Source: an uncultured Bacteroidota bacterium (GTDB lineage Bacteria; Bacteroidota; Bacteroidia; JABEUT01). From it: a stretch of DNA of 64,000 nucleotides. The position numbers were made by a program, and so were the translations under genes. Shown here in pieces: positions 10,260 to 19,384 of the stretch. Below the pieces are notes generated by a model, which saw only the letters and a list, made by a program, of their open reading frames with translations, did not search any database and was not told where the DNA came from. The DNA lies in the NCBI GenBank assembly GCA_903916255.1, contig CAIWVW010000004.1, positions 1-64,000 on the forward strand, written 5' to 3'. Each line of letters begins with the position of its first letter. Position 1 is the first letter of the stretch.

Positions 10260-11486
10260 TTGCAAAAGGAAAAAACCTACAGAGTCTTCAGGCTCATTAA
10301 CAGATTTAATTTAGGCGGGCCGACTTTTAATGTAACCTACCTTTCAAAGTTCCTTTCACCCGAATATGAAACTATGCTGGCGGGAGGTGTGAAAGACGAA
10401 TCGGAAGCAAGTTCGGAACATATTCCGTTGGAATATGGTATAAAGCCCCTGATTATTAAAAATATGAAAAGGTCCATAAATCCGGCCAACGATATTTTTG
10501 CCTATAATAATATACGGAAAATAATAAGTGAGTTTAAGCCCCATATAGTTCATACACATGCATCTAAAGCGGGGTTTCTGGGCCGTATGGCGGCTGTTTC
10601 CTGCAAAGTGCCCATAATTGTGCACACTTTCCATGGGCATGTTTTCCATTCTTATTTCGATAATATTCAAACTACAGTTTATAAAAACATTGAAAGATAC
10701 CTGGCTTCAAAAAGCGCTGCGCTTATAGCCCTTAGCGAAAAGCAGAAAATGGAACTTACGGAAATTCATAAGATAGCACCTGCCGAAAAGTTTCATATAA
10801 TTCCGTTAGGATTTGATTTAGAACGGTTTTGGACGAATACAGAAGAAAAGAGGCGCATATTCCGAAACCGGCATGGGTTGGACAATAATACAGTAGCTGT
10901 TGGAATTATGGGGAGGTTGGTACCTATTAAAAATCATGCACTTTTTCTGGATGCTTTTAAAAATGCAAAAGAAAGAACTGAAAACCCTGTAAAAGCATTT
11001 ATAATTGGCGATGGAGAATTAAAAGAAACTCTTGTAAATCAATGTATAAAAAGTGGTCTTTCCTATTCAACCATTGAAAAACCCAATCCCAATGCCAGTG
11101 TTATTTTTACTTCCTGGATAACAGATACTGATACAGCTCTGGCAGGGCTCGATATTATTGCCCTTTCGTCACTGAATGAAGGGACGCCTGTGAGCCTCAT
11201 AGAAGCGCAGGCAGCCGGCAAACCTGTAATTTCCACCCTTGCAGGGGGAATAGAGAATGTGGTCATTCCCAATGAAACAGCCCTTCTTTCACCCGTAAAC
11301 GATATCGCCCTTTTTTCCGAGAATTTATATAAGCTATTGAATAGTAGCGAGCTAAGGAATAATCTATCTAAAAAAGGTAAAGAATTTGTAAGTAAAAATT
11401 TCAGTTATGTTACATTGGCCGACAATGTAGGCAGCCTTTATAAAAAACTTCTGCAAGATAAAGGCCTATGGAAAATTGAAAATTAA
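10260..11486 (+). CDS. glycosyltransferase family 4
   Basis: HTHASKAGFLGRMAAVSCKVPIIVHTFHGHVFHSYF; GIMGRLVPIKNH; LSSLNEGTPVSLIEAQAAGKPVISTLAGGIENVV. TTG start, no gap after asnB. Confidence 0.92.
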   Translation: MQKEKTYRVFRLINRFNLGGPTFNVTYLSKFLSPEYETMLAGGVKDESEASSEHIPLEYGIKPLIIKNMKRSINPANDIFAYNNIRKIISEFKPHIVHTHASKAGFLGRMAAVSCKVPIIVHTFHGHVFHSYFDNIQTTVYKNIERYLASKSAALIALSEKQKMELTEIHKIAPAEKFHIIPLGFDLERFWTNTEEKRRIFRNRHGLDNNTVAVGIMGRLVPIKNHALFLDAFKNAKERTENPVKAFIIGDGELKETLVNQCIKSGLSYSTIEKPNPNASVIFTSWITDTDTALAGLDIIALSSLNEGTPVSLIEAQAAGKPVISTLAGGIENVVIPNETALLSPVNDIALFSENLYKLLNSSELRNNLSKKGKEFVSKNFSYVTLADNVGSLYKKLLQDKGLWKIEN

Positions 11487-11494
11487 TACCTTTG
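11487..11494 (+). promoter_or_regulatory. Bacteroidota -7 box TACCTTTG upstream of the Wza-like gene
   Basis: Exact TAnnTTTG, 31 nt upstream of the ATG at 11525. Confidence 0.5.
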
Positions 11495-11524
11495 CGTTTC
11501 TCATTCAGAGAATAATCAATTAAT

Positions 11525-12319
11525 ATGCGGAAAATACTTTACCTATTTGTTCTTGCTGCATTGGCAGGTTGTAATGCGTTATACCCTAGTTACATGCTGA
11601 AAACCCCAAGGGATTACCATTTCGATAAACTTATTGACTCTACCACGGCTGCCAACTATAAAATTTCATCCAATGACTTTCTTAATATGAGGCTGTTTTC
11701 TCAAGACGGTTTTCATATTGTCGACCTTACCAATACCAGTAATGCCGGTTCCAGCGGAGGCTCGGGCGGTTCGTCCAGTAATGCTGCCGCAGCGGTTACT
11801 ACCAGTATAGATTATTTGGTGGAAACCGATGGGACGGTAGATTTACCGGTAATAAAGAAAACCCAGGTAGCCGGATTAACTATTCATGAGGCTACCGAAA
11901 TGCTGGAAAAAAAATATGCCACTTATTATATACATCCGTATATTCTGCTCAACATATCCAACCGAAGGGTAATCGTTTTTCCGGGTGACCCGGGAACAGC
12001 CAAGGTAATACCACTGGTAAACAATAATACCACCCTTATAGAAGCTTTAGCATTGGCCGGCGGGCTTACCGAGAGCGGGAAAGCAAAGCAAATTAAACTT
12101 ATCAGGGGCGACCCTGCCAAGCCACAGGTATACCTGATTGATTTAAATACGATTGATGGGATAAAACAGGGGAATACCATTTTACAGGCCAACGATATTA
12201 TTTATGTAACACCACAAAGAAGGCCCACGCTTGTTTTGCTGGAGAGGGTTACACCAATACTTAGCGGCATAAGCAGCATTCTTCTTACCATTGTTTTACT
12301 TAAGTCCGTAAAGCTGTAA
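11525..12319 (+). CDS. polysaccharide export outer membrane lipoprotein (Wza-like)
   Basis: Lipobox LAALAGCNAL; YKISSNDFLNMRLFSQDG; VETDGTVDLPVIKKTQVAGLTIHEATEMLEKKYA; SLBB-like segment. Confidence 0.9.
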   Translation: MRKILYLFVLAALAGCNALYPSYMLKTPRDYHFDKLIDSTTAANYKISSNDFLNMRLFSQDGFHIVDLTNTSNAGSSGGSGGSSSNAAAAVTTSIDYLVETDGTVDLPVIKKTQVAGLTIHEATEMLEKKYATYYIHPYILLNISNRRVIVFPGDPGTAKVIPLVNNNTTLIEALALAGGLTESGKAKQIKLIRGDPAKPQVYLIDLNTIDGIKQGNTILQANDIIYVTPQRRPTLVLLERVTPILSGISSILLTIVLLKSVKL

Positions 12320-12322
12320 GCG

Positions 12323-14767
12323 ATGCCAGCCGGAGAAAATGAAAATATATCTTCTACCCCTGTTCGGAAAAAAAGGGGTAACAGGATTTCGTTATTAAAC
12401 GAAGAATTTGACCTTTCTCTTTTTGTACTTATATCTCAAAAAAGATGGAAATTACTGGCCGGAATATCCTTGTTTATTTTGGCCATTGCAGTATTATATC
12501 TTCGCTATGCCCAGCGTGTATATGAAGAAAACTGCCTGGTGCAGATAGGTTCTCAGAACACAGCTAATAAAGTATTGAATAACCCGGCAGCCAATTTATA
12601 CCAGTCGAATGATGATGAAGTAGCTGAAGCGGTGGAGCTGATGAAGTCGAGAATATTCATGGAAAAAGTACTTCGTTACCTTCCCATGTCAATCTCTTAT
12701 TATACCGAAGGCACCTTTAAAAATAATGAAAAGTACATGTCTTCTCCATACGAGGCGCTGGTTGACAGCACAGCCATGTTCAGGTTGGTCAGGGTGCCAA
12801 TATATGTTTATTTTACCAGTCTTTCCGGCGGAAAGCTAACTTTTGCGGTAGGCAAAGGCCCTAAAAATTCGTACAGTTTTACATGCGGCCAATGGTGTGA
12901 AACACCATATGGAAAAATAAATATTAAGGTCCTTTTGGCCTCTGAGGTAACCAAGTCTGTTAAAAACCTGAAAAAGGATGCCGACTACTTTCTTATAAAC
13001 GATTATAACGATTTGTCGAAATATTATGTAAAGCAGGTGAATGTAAAAATATTAAATTCTGAAGCTAAAACCATTCAAATATCCTGCCGCGACGAAGACG
13101 ATAACAAGGCTTCGGATATTGTGAACGCAATAGGCAAATTGTACATCAACGAAATGGTTCAGAAAAGAAGCGAAAGCGACGAACATATCCTGAACTTTGT
13201 AAATAGCCAGCTGGATACTATATACAACCACATTCGGGAGACGGAAATAAGTATGGGCGATACTATAAAAAAGCATGGAGCAGGCGCCAGTCTTTCTTCT
13301 GAATTATTGAATGCCAATGGCGGGTTTTTGCAAACACTGGACGAAAAAATTTCGCAGCTTAATATCGACCAGCGCTTGCTGAACGATATGGCGCTGAAAG
13401 TTAATGATGCCCAAAATATGGACCCATCTTATCTGCTTATGCAATTGGATATGGTGGATGAAAGCGGCAGCGTGAAAGACAACATAAACATTTTGCGCGA
13501 ATACTTGGCTGAACGTCAGAAAGCAGCCTTTGACGCAACAGATGCCAATGTGAAAATGCAGGAACTGGATAGCCTTATCAAAGGGCAGAAAATGATAATA
13601 TTCCAGTCTATAGGTTTGTTAAAGGAAAAAATGGAAGCAGCTAAAAAAGCATTGGTTGCCGAACGGGATGAAATACAAGCAAGGCTGCTTAGCCCTACCG
13701 AAACTACCAACCTTGAAAATTTAAGATTACAAAGGCAGGCAAGCATCGATGAGAAATATTATGACCTGTTGCTTGAAAAGAAAGCGGAGTACGCCATTTC
13801 GAAAGCAGGCTATGTGGCCGAAAGCGATATACTTGAAAACGCCATTCCGGCATGGGTTCCGGTATCTCCCAAAAAATCGGTTACACTTGGCATTGCATTA
13901 TTAATAGCGCTTATAATATGTGTATTAATCTTGGTGGTTATTTATATGTTTTACAATAACATTACATCGGTAATGGAAATTGAAAAACTATCAGACAGCC
14001 CCGTTACTATATTAGGCATAATACCCAAATATACCAAGGAAATTCCGGCTTCGCAGATTATTGTTAACCACAATCCCAAATCTATCCTTGCGGAATCATT
14101 CCGGTCCATACGTACCAATTTGCAGTTTATTGCCAACGAAACCGAAGCCAAGGTTATATCCATCACATCCACTATTTCGGGTGAAGGAAAAACATTTGTC
14201 TGCGTGAACCTCGGCGGTATAATAGCCTATTCGGGCAAAAAGGTAATTGTGCTTGATTTGGATATGCGTAGGCCGCGGATACATACCGCCTTCGGGCTCG
14301 ATAATTCAAAAGGAATGAGCACCCTGCTTATCGGCAAATACAAAGTGGAAGATGTAATTCAGAAAACGGAAAACGACAATCTCGATATTATTACGGCAGG
14401 GCCTATTCCGCCCAATCCTTCCGAACTTGTTATCAGCCCGGCCATGGATGATATACTGAATAAGCTGAAGGCGCTGTATGATATTATTATTGTAGATAAT
14501 CCGCCGGTAGGCTTGGTTACCGATGGAATTGCCATGTTGCAGCGGGCCGATTACCCAATCTACCTGATGCGGGTGGATTATTCCAAGCGCGAGTTCATAT
14601 ATTTTGTGGACAGGTTGTATTATGAAAACCAATTTCATAAACTGTCCATTATTTTAAACGGAGTCGATTTCAAACGGCAGAAATACGGTTACAGTTATTA
14701 TAAATATGGTTACTATGGCTATGGATACGGATATACCTATGGCCATGGAAATTATTACGAAACATAA
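12323..14767 (+). CDS. polysaccharide co-polymerase / tyrosine autokinase (Wzc-like)
   Basis: Wzz-like N-terminus, Walker A STISGEGKTFVCVNLGG, Walker A' VIVLDLDMRRPRIH, Walker B DIIIVDNPPVG, C-terminal Tyr cluster YGYSYYKYGYYGYGYGYTYGHGNYYET. Confidence 0.95.
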   Translation: MPAGENENISSTPVRKKRGNRISLLNEEFDLSLFVLISQKRWKLLAGISLFILAIAVLYLRYAQRVYEENCLVQIGSQNTANKVLNNPAANLYQSNDDEVAEAVELMKSRIFMEKVLRYLPMSISYYTEGTFKNNEKYMSSPYEALVDSTAMFRLVRVPIYVYFTSLSGGKLTFAVGKGPKNSYSFTCGQWCETPYGKINIKVLLASEVTKSVKNLKKDADYFLINDYNDLSKYYVKQVNVKILNSEAKTIQISCRDEDDNKASDIVNAIGKLYINEMVQKRSESDEHILNFVNSQLDTIYNHIRETEISMGDTIKKHGAGASLSSELLNANGGFLQTLDEKISQLNIDQRLLNDMALKVNDAQNMDPSYLLMQLDMVDESGSVKDNINILREYLAERQKAAFDATDANVKMQELDSLIKGQKMIIFQSIGLLKEKMEAAKKALVAERDEIQARLLSPTETTNLENLRLQRQASIDEKYYDLLLEKKAEYAISKAGYVAESDILENAIPAWVPVSPKKSVTLGIALLIALIICVLILVVIYMFYNNITSVMEIEKLSDSPVTILGIIPKYTKEIPASQIIVNHNPKSILAESFRSIRTNLQFIANETEAKVISITSTISGEGKTFVCVNLGGIIAYSGKKVIVLDLDMRRPRIHTAFGLDNSKGMSTLLIGKYKVEDVIQKTENDNLDIITAGPIPPNPSELVISPAMDDILNKLKALYDIIIVDNPPVGLVTDGIAMLQRADYPIYLMRVDYSKREFIYFVDRLYYENQFHKLSIILNGVDFKRQKYGYSYYKYGYYGYGYGYTYGHGNYYET

Positions 14768-14772
14768 AAAAT

Positions 14773-15315
14773 ATGCAGGTTACAAAAACCTTTATCGAAG
14801 GTCTGTTAGTGATACAACCCACCGTTTTCAATGATGCAAGAGGCTATTTTTATGAACCCTACAATAAAAAAGCATTTGCAGAAATTGGAGTGGGGGAAGA
14901 ATTTGTTCAGGATAACCAATCCTTCTCGCAAAAAGGAGTGATACGCGGATTGCATTTTCAAAACCCTCCACACGCGCAGGCAAAGCTGCTGCGTGTTATA
15001 CAGGGTTCTATATGGGATGTGGCGGTCGATATTCGCAAATCATCACCTACCTACGGCAAATATTTTGGCGTGGAATTAAGCGCCGCAAACAAAACCATAT
15101 TCTATGTTCCCAAAGGATTTGCTCACGGGTTTTTAACCTTGGAAGACGATACCATGTTGCTATATAAATGCTCCGACTTCTATAATAAGGCTTCGGAAGA
15201 ATCCATCATATGGAACGACCCGGAAATAGCCATACCCTGGAATATCAGCGACCCTGTACTTTCGGAAAAAGACCAAAACGGGAAAAAATTGATGAACTTT
15301 GCAAGCCAGTTTTAA
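14773..15315 (+). CDS. rfbC: dTDP-4-dehydrorhamnose 3,5-epimerase
   Basis: DARGYFYEPYNKKAFAEIG, FVQDNQSFSQKGVIRGLHFQNPPHAQAKLLRVIQGSIWDVAVDIRKSSPTYGK, VPKGFAHGFLTLED. Confidence 0.97.
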   Translation: MQVTKTFIEGLLVIQPTVFNDARGYFYEPYNKKAFAEIGVGEEFVQDNQSFSQKGVIRGLHFQNPPHAQAKLLRVIQGSIWDVAVDIRKSSPTYGKYFGVELSAANKTIFYVPKGFAHGFLTLEDDTMLLYKCSDFYNKASEESIIWNDPEIAIPWNISDPVLSEKDQNGKKLMNFASQF

Positions 15316-15333
15316 TTAGTATATTAAGATAAA

Positions 15334-16407
15334 ATGTCCAACCTGCCTTTATTTTACTTTACTTATTTCACGTTGGTATTTGTGCTTTCCATACTGATGA
15401 ACGGATTGTTTTTGCGTTTTTCAAAAACAATGGGGGTGCGCAAAAGCGAAGATACCATTCGCTGGAGTGATGTGCAGAAGCCTGCGCTGGGCGGTATTAC
15501 TTTTTATATCACTTTCCTTTTGTCGCTTATTACGTATTCGCTTTTTTTCGGCTCCTCACAATTTCTTATGCATGCCGAAATTTTAGGATTGCTTGCTGCA
15601 TGTACAATAGCTTTCCTTATGGGGCTTGCTGATGATGCGTATAATACAAACCCCATTCTCAAATTTTCGACCCAGGTTTTCTGCGGGTTCATTTTAATTT
15701 ATTCGGGCATTTACATACAAGTGTTTTCCAATATCTATCTCAATTACATTGTAACCATGCTATGGGTGGTCGGCCTGATGAATGCCATAAACCTGCTCGA
15801 TAATATGGATGCCATTGCATCTATTGTGGTGCTGGGCGCCCTTTCCACTATGATTTCTTTAATACTGATTGAAAAATCGCTTACAACTATATTTTTCATT
15901 CTTATGCTTGGCACTTCCTCCAGCATTTTGGCATTCCTGTTTTTCAACTGGCACCCCTCCAAAATGTTTATGGGCGATACCGGCACCCAATTTCTTGGTT
16001 TATTTATGGCTGCGTTGAGTATTTATTTCCTTTGGAACGGAACATCATCTAAAATCGAATTGCCTGCCGAAAAGCGCATCATTTCCGCCATACTTACTTT
16101 TGCACTTCCCATTATCGACACTACAGTTGTTTTCTTCAACCGAATATTAAAAGGGAATTCACCATTCAGGGGTGGAAAAGACCACACCACGCATCATTTG
16201 TTTTATCTCGGATTGAAAGAGGCTCAAATCGCCATCCTTTATATTATTTATACAGGCATTTGCCTGGCATGTGTGGTTATTATGAATAAATATTTACTGG
16301 AGTGGTCCACGCTGTATTCCATTATCATGATTTTGTTTTTTGTTTTATCGCTGGTGGCGTTTTTTATAATTACCAGGATGAAAAAGCCGGGACAAACCAA
16401 CGTTTAA
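15334..16407 (+). CDS. MraY/WecA-like undecaprenyl-phosphate glycosylphosphotransferase
   Basis: Polytopic; MGLADDAYNTNPILKFSTQ, NAINLLDNMDAIA, MFMGDTGTQFLG, GKDHTTHHLFYLG. Confidence 0.93.
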   Translation: MSNLPLFYFTYFTLVFVLSILMNGLFLRFSKTMGVRKSEDTIRWSDVQKPALGGITFYITFLLSLITYSLFFGSSQFLMHAEILGLLAACTIAFLMGLADDAYNTNPILKFSTQVFCGFILIYSGIYIQVFSNIYLNYIVTMLWVVGLMNAINLLDNMDAIASIVVLGALSTMISLILIEKSLTTIFFILMLGTSSSILAFLFFNWHPSKMFMGDTGTQFLGLFMAALSIYFLWNGTSSKIELPAEKRIISAILTFALPIIDTTVVFFNRILKGNSPFRGGKDHTTHHLFYLGLKEAQIAILYIIYTGICLACVVIMNKYLLEWSTLYSIIMILFFVLSLVAFFIITRMKKPGQTNV

Positions 16408-16422
16408 TTTAGGCAACGCCAA

Positions 16423-17598
16423 ATGTTAAGAAGAATTAAAAATATTTTACCCGGGGTTATTCTGTTTGTCTTGCTCGCATTGATGCTCGAGTTTCTTAAC
16501 TTTTCGACCAGCAGCATGAATGAGGGTACAAATTTTAACCAGAATTATAAAGTGCTGGAAGTACCGTTGCCCGATTCGATGAGTTTTTGCGGGGAGTCTG
16601 TTCCAATGAAGCATTTCGGCGTGCGTGAAAATCTTGAACAGGAAATGCTTGTGAATACGTATTGGCAATCGCAAACACTTTTATGTTTAAAGCGCGCCAA
16701 CCGTTATTTTCCGGAGATTGAAAAAATCCTGAAAAAGAATGGCGTTCCGGATGATTTTAAATACCTGGCTATGGCCGAGAGCGGCTTTAGCTATAAGACT
16801 TCCGGAGCAGGAGCGGCAGGATTTTGGCAAATATTGAAAACTACCGGCGAAGCGAACGGATTGGAAATAAATAAAGACGTGGACGAACGGTATAATCTGG
16901 AAAAAAGCACAGAAGCGGCATGTCGATATTTTAAGGAAGCATACAAGCATTTTCACAACTGGACATTGGTGGCCGCATCATACAATATGGGAATGGGCGG
17001 CGTGGCAAAATCGATGGAATTTCAGCAACAGGATAATTACTACGATTTGGGCCTGAATAATGAAACCGCGAGGTATGTGTACCGTATTCTTGCATTAAAG
17101 GAAATACAATCGAATCCGGAGAAATTCGGTTTCTTTCTCAAGCATTCCGAATTATATCCGCCTATTCCGATTATTCAGATGGATATGGATTCTTCCATAG
17201 ATAACCTGGCCGAATATGCGCTCAGCCTCCATGTTAATTACCATATCCTGAAAATGCTGAACCCTTGGCTGGTATCTTCCAAACTACCCAATCCGCATAA
17301 TGAGATTTACACTATTTCGTTGCCTAAGCGCGATGCAGTGTTTGTAGATTTGGGAGAAAATATAGATTATAATGATACCGTAAGGCCTAATCAATGCTTG
17401 ATTGATACTTCATCGAAAGTGCAAAGTTTTTGCGGTTCAAAAATTATCATTCATTTTGTTAAAGGGCATGAAACCATAGAAGAAATTGCTAAAAAATATG
17501 ACGTAACGCCTGCACAGTTACGTTCGTGGAATTCTCTTAGCGATAGCGCATCTATAAAAACGGATGATGAAATAATACTATTTAAAGATAATAAGTAA
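16423..17598 (+). CDS. lytic transglycosylase with LysM domain (MltD-like)
   Basis: YLAMAESGFSYKTSGAGAAGFWQILKTTGEANGLEIN, AASYNMGMGGVAKSM; C-terminal LysM VKGHETIEEIAKKYDVTPAQLRSWNSL. Confidence 0.93.
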   Translation: MLRRIKNILPGVILFVLLALMLEFLNFSTSSMNEGTNFNQNYKVLEVPLPDSMSFCGESVPMKHFGVRENLEQEMLVNTYWQSQTLLCLKRANRYFPEIEKILKKNGVPDDFKYLAMAESGFSYKTSGAGAAGFWQILKTTGEANGLEINKDVDERYNLEKSTEAACRYFKEAYKHFHNWTLVAASYNMGMGGVAKSMEFQQQDNYYDLGLNNETARYVYRILALKEIQSNPEKFGFFLKHSELYPPIPIIQMDMDSSIDNLAEYALSLHVNYHILKMLNPWLVSSKLPNPHNEIYTISLPKRDAVFVDLGENIDYNDTVRPNQCLIDTSSKVQSFCGSKIIIHFVKGHETIEEIAKKYDVTPAQLRSWNSLSDSASIKTDDEIILFKDNK

Positions 17599-17621
17599 TA
17601 GTATCGGTAAATTATACTTTA

Positions 17622-19322
17622 ATGGAATACAATAGCGCAGGCAGAAGTTACAAACTGGAAATGTATGTGGCCGTCGCTATTGTTTTAGTAACGCTCGGCT
17701 ATTATTTTTATCCGTTGGTATGCCTTGGCGAAAATGCAGTAGTTCGTGCCAATGATTGCCTCGATGGTGATTTCGTTTATAGAATAGTTCTTGCAAAAAG
17801 CCATACCATTTTTGCGCTCGACCCCATGACGCCTGTCAACAATATTATGAATGGCCTGCCTCGCGCCTGCCTGCCATCAGGCTTGAATATATTTCAATGG
17901 ATTATTTTTTTCTTCCCGGATTTTTATGGATTCCTGATTAATTTTCTTATTATTCATATCATTGGTTTTGCAGGTATGTTTGTTTTTCTGCGCAACCATG
18001 TGCTGAAGCAAAATGAGCAAAAACCGTTAGCATTATTGACAGCACTTGCGTTTTGTATTTTGCCTGTTTACTGCATCGCGGGTATTTCTGTGTTGGGTGT
18101 TCCACTGGTGGTTAATGCGCTGCTTTATATTCAGCGTGGCGAAGGAAAACTAAAACATTATCTGGCGCTACTTCTATATGCGTTTTATAGTTTCTACAGC
18201 ATGTTCCCTATGATTATAGTGGGAGCCGTATTATTTTTCCTCTATAATTTAATTCAGCACAGAAAATGGAACTGGAAACTGTTTTGGGCTATAAGTTTCC
18301 TATGTATATGTGTTATTATTTCTGAATACCAGATACTATACACTTTTCTGTTTCACAAAATAATTCCGCACAGGCTGGTAGAGCATTTTGTAACTTCGTT
18401 AAACTATAAAGGCGTTTTTGTGGCAACCCTTATTGTGCTTGGAAATGGCATTATCAGTTCAGCAAATTATCCGGTTTATTTAGTGGGAATATCTATGGCC
18501 CTGATAATTATTTGCTATTTAATATATAAACCAAAAATTTTATTGCCGTTAAAATTATTCGTGCTTGCTTTCCTGGTAAGCTTTGTTGTAGCTGTTTGGG
18601 ATTTGTACCAATTGCAATTCCTGTATGATAAATATCCATTTTTCAGTACGTTCAGTTTTAAGCGGGTCAATTTCTTTTTACCTTTTATTGTGTATAGTTT
18701 GTTTGCAGCTTCATTGGCTTTGGCCGACCAGAAATTCAAGTGGCTCAAATACCTGATTGTTCCGGTTATCCTCTTTTCAACATTGAAAATGAATTATTCA
18801 TTCGACCATTCCGAAGGCTCCGATTCGGGCAAACTGAGCTATCACCAGTTTTTCTCGGAAAAGCTTTTTAAAGAAATCAATACCTATATCGGGAAACCGC
18901 AGGATAGTTACCGGGTATGTGATGTGGGGCTGTTGCCATCTGTTGCGCAATACAACGGCTTTTTTACGCTCGACAGTTATCAATACCTGATACCAATGCA
19001 ATACCGCGAGCAGTTTATAAAAATAGTGCAGGGAGAATTGAATAAAAGCAAAGGCCTCACTACTTTTTTCAGCAGTCCGAGAGGCGGACCGAATGTTTGT
19101 TTCACTTTTTCGGCGGAGGAGTATGATGCTAAAGTTCTTGGAAATAAAATAACGGAAATAAATAACCTCGATTTGAATTATGATGCATTGAAAGCTATGG
19201 GTTGCCGGTATATATTTTCCATTTACCCTGTTAAGAAGTTTACGTCCGATAAAATAGTTTTTCAAAAGGAGTTCATCAACAGCGAAGCCCCTTTTAATAT
19301 ATACCTTTATAAGGTTATTTAA
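17622..19322 (+). CDS. polytopic membrane protein, DUF6044-like
   Basis: About 12 hydrophobic segments; GENAVVRANDCLDGDFVYRIVLAKSHTIFA; C-terminal soluble region MGCRYIFSIYPVKKF. Confidence 0.6.
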   Translation: MEYNSAGRSYKLEMYVAVAIVLVTLGYYFYPLVCLGENAVVRANDCLDGDFVYRIVLAKSHTIFALDPMTPVNNIMNGLPRACLPSGLNIFQWIIFFFPDFYGFLINFLIIHIIGFAGMFVFLRNHVLKQNEQKPLALLTALAFCILPVYCIAGISVLGVPLVVNALLYIQRGEGKLKHYLALLLYAFYSFYSMFPMIIVGAVLFFLYNLIQHRKWNWKLFWAISFLCICVIISEYQILYTFLFHKIIPHRLVEHFVTSLNYKGVFVATLIVLGNGIISSANYPVYLVGISMALIIICYLIYKPKILLPLKLFVLAFLVSFVVAVWDLYQLQFLYDKYPFFSTFSFKRVNFFLPFIVYSLFAASLALADQKFKWLKYLIVPVILFSTLKMNYSFDHSEGSDSGKLSYHQFFSEKLFKEINTYIGKPQDSYRVCDVGLLPSVAQYNGFFTLDSYQYLIPMQYREQFIKIVQGELNKSKGLTTFFSSPRGGPNVCFTFSAEEYDAKVLGNKITEINNLDLNYDALKAMGCRYIFSIYPVKKFTSDKIVFQKEFINSEAPFNIYLYKVI

Positions 19323-19345
19323 CAGGATTTGTTGTCAAATTAAGC

Positions 19346-19353
19346 TACCTTTG
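19346..19353 (+). promoter_or_regulatory. Bacteroidota -7 box TACCTTTG for uvrA
   Basis: Exact TAnnTTTG, 32 nt upstream of the uvrA ATG; TTTG at 19328-19331 could be the upstream element. Confidence 0.55.
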
Positions 19354-19384
19354 CACACTTCAGAATCTGACCTGAAGCGATTTT

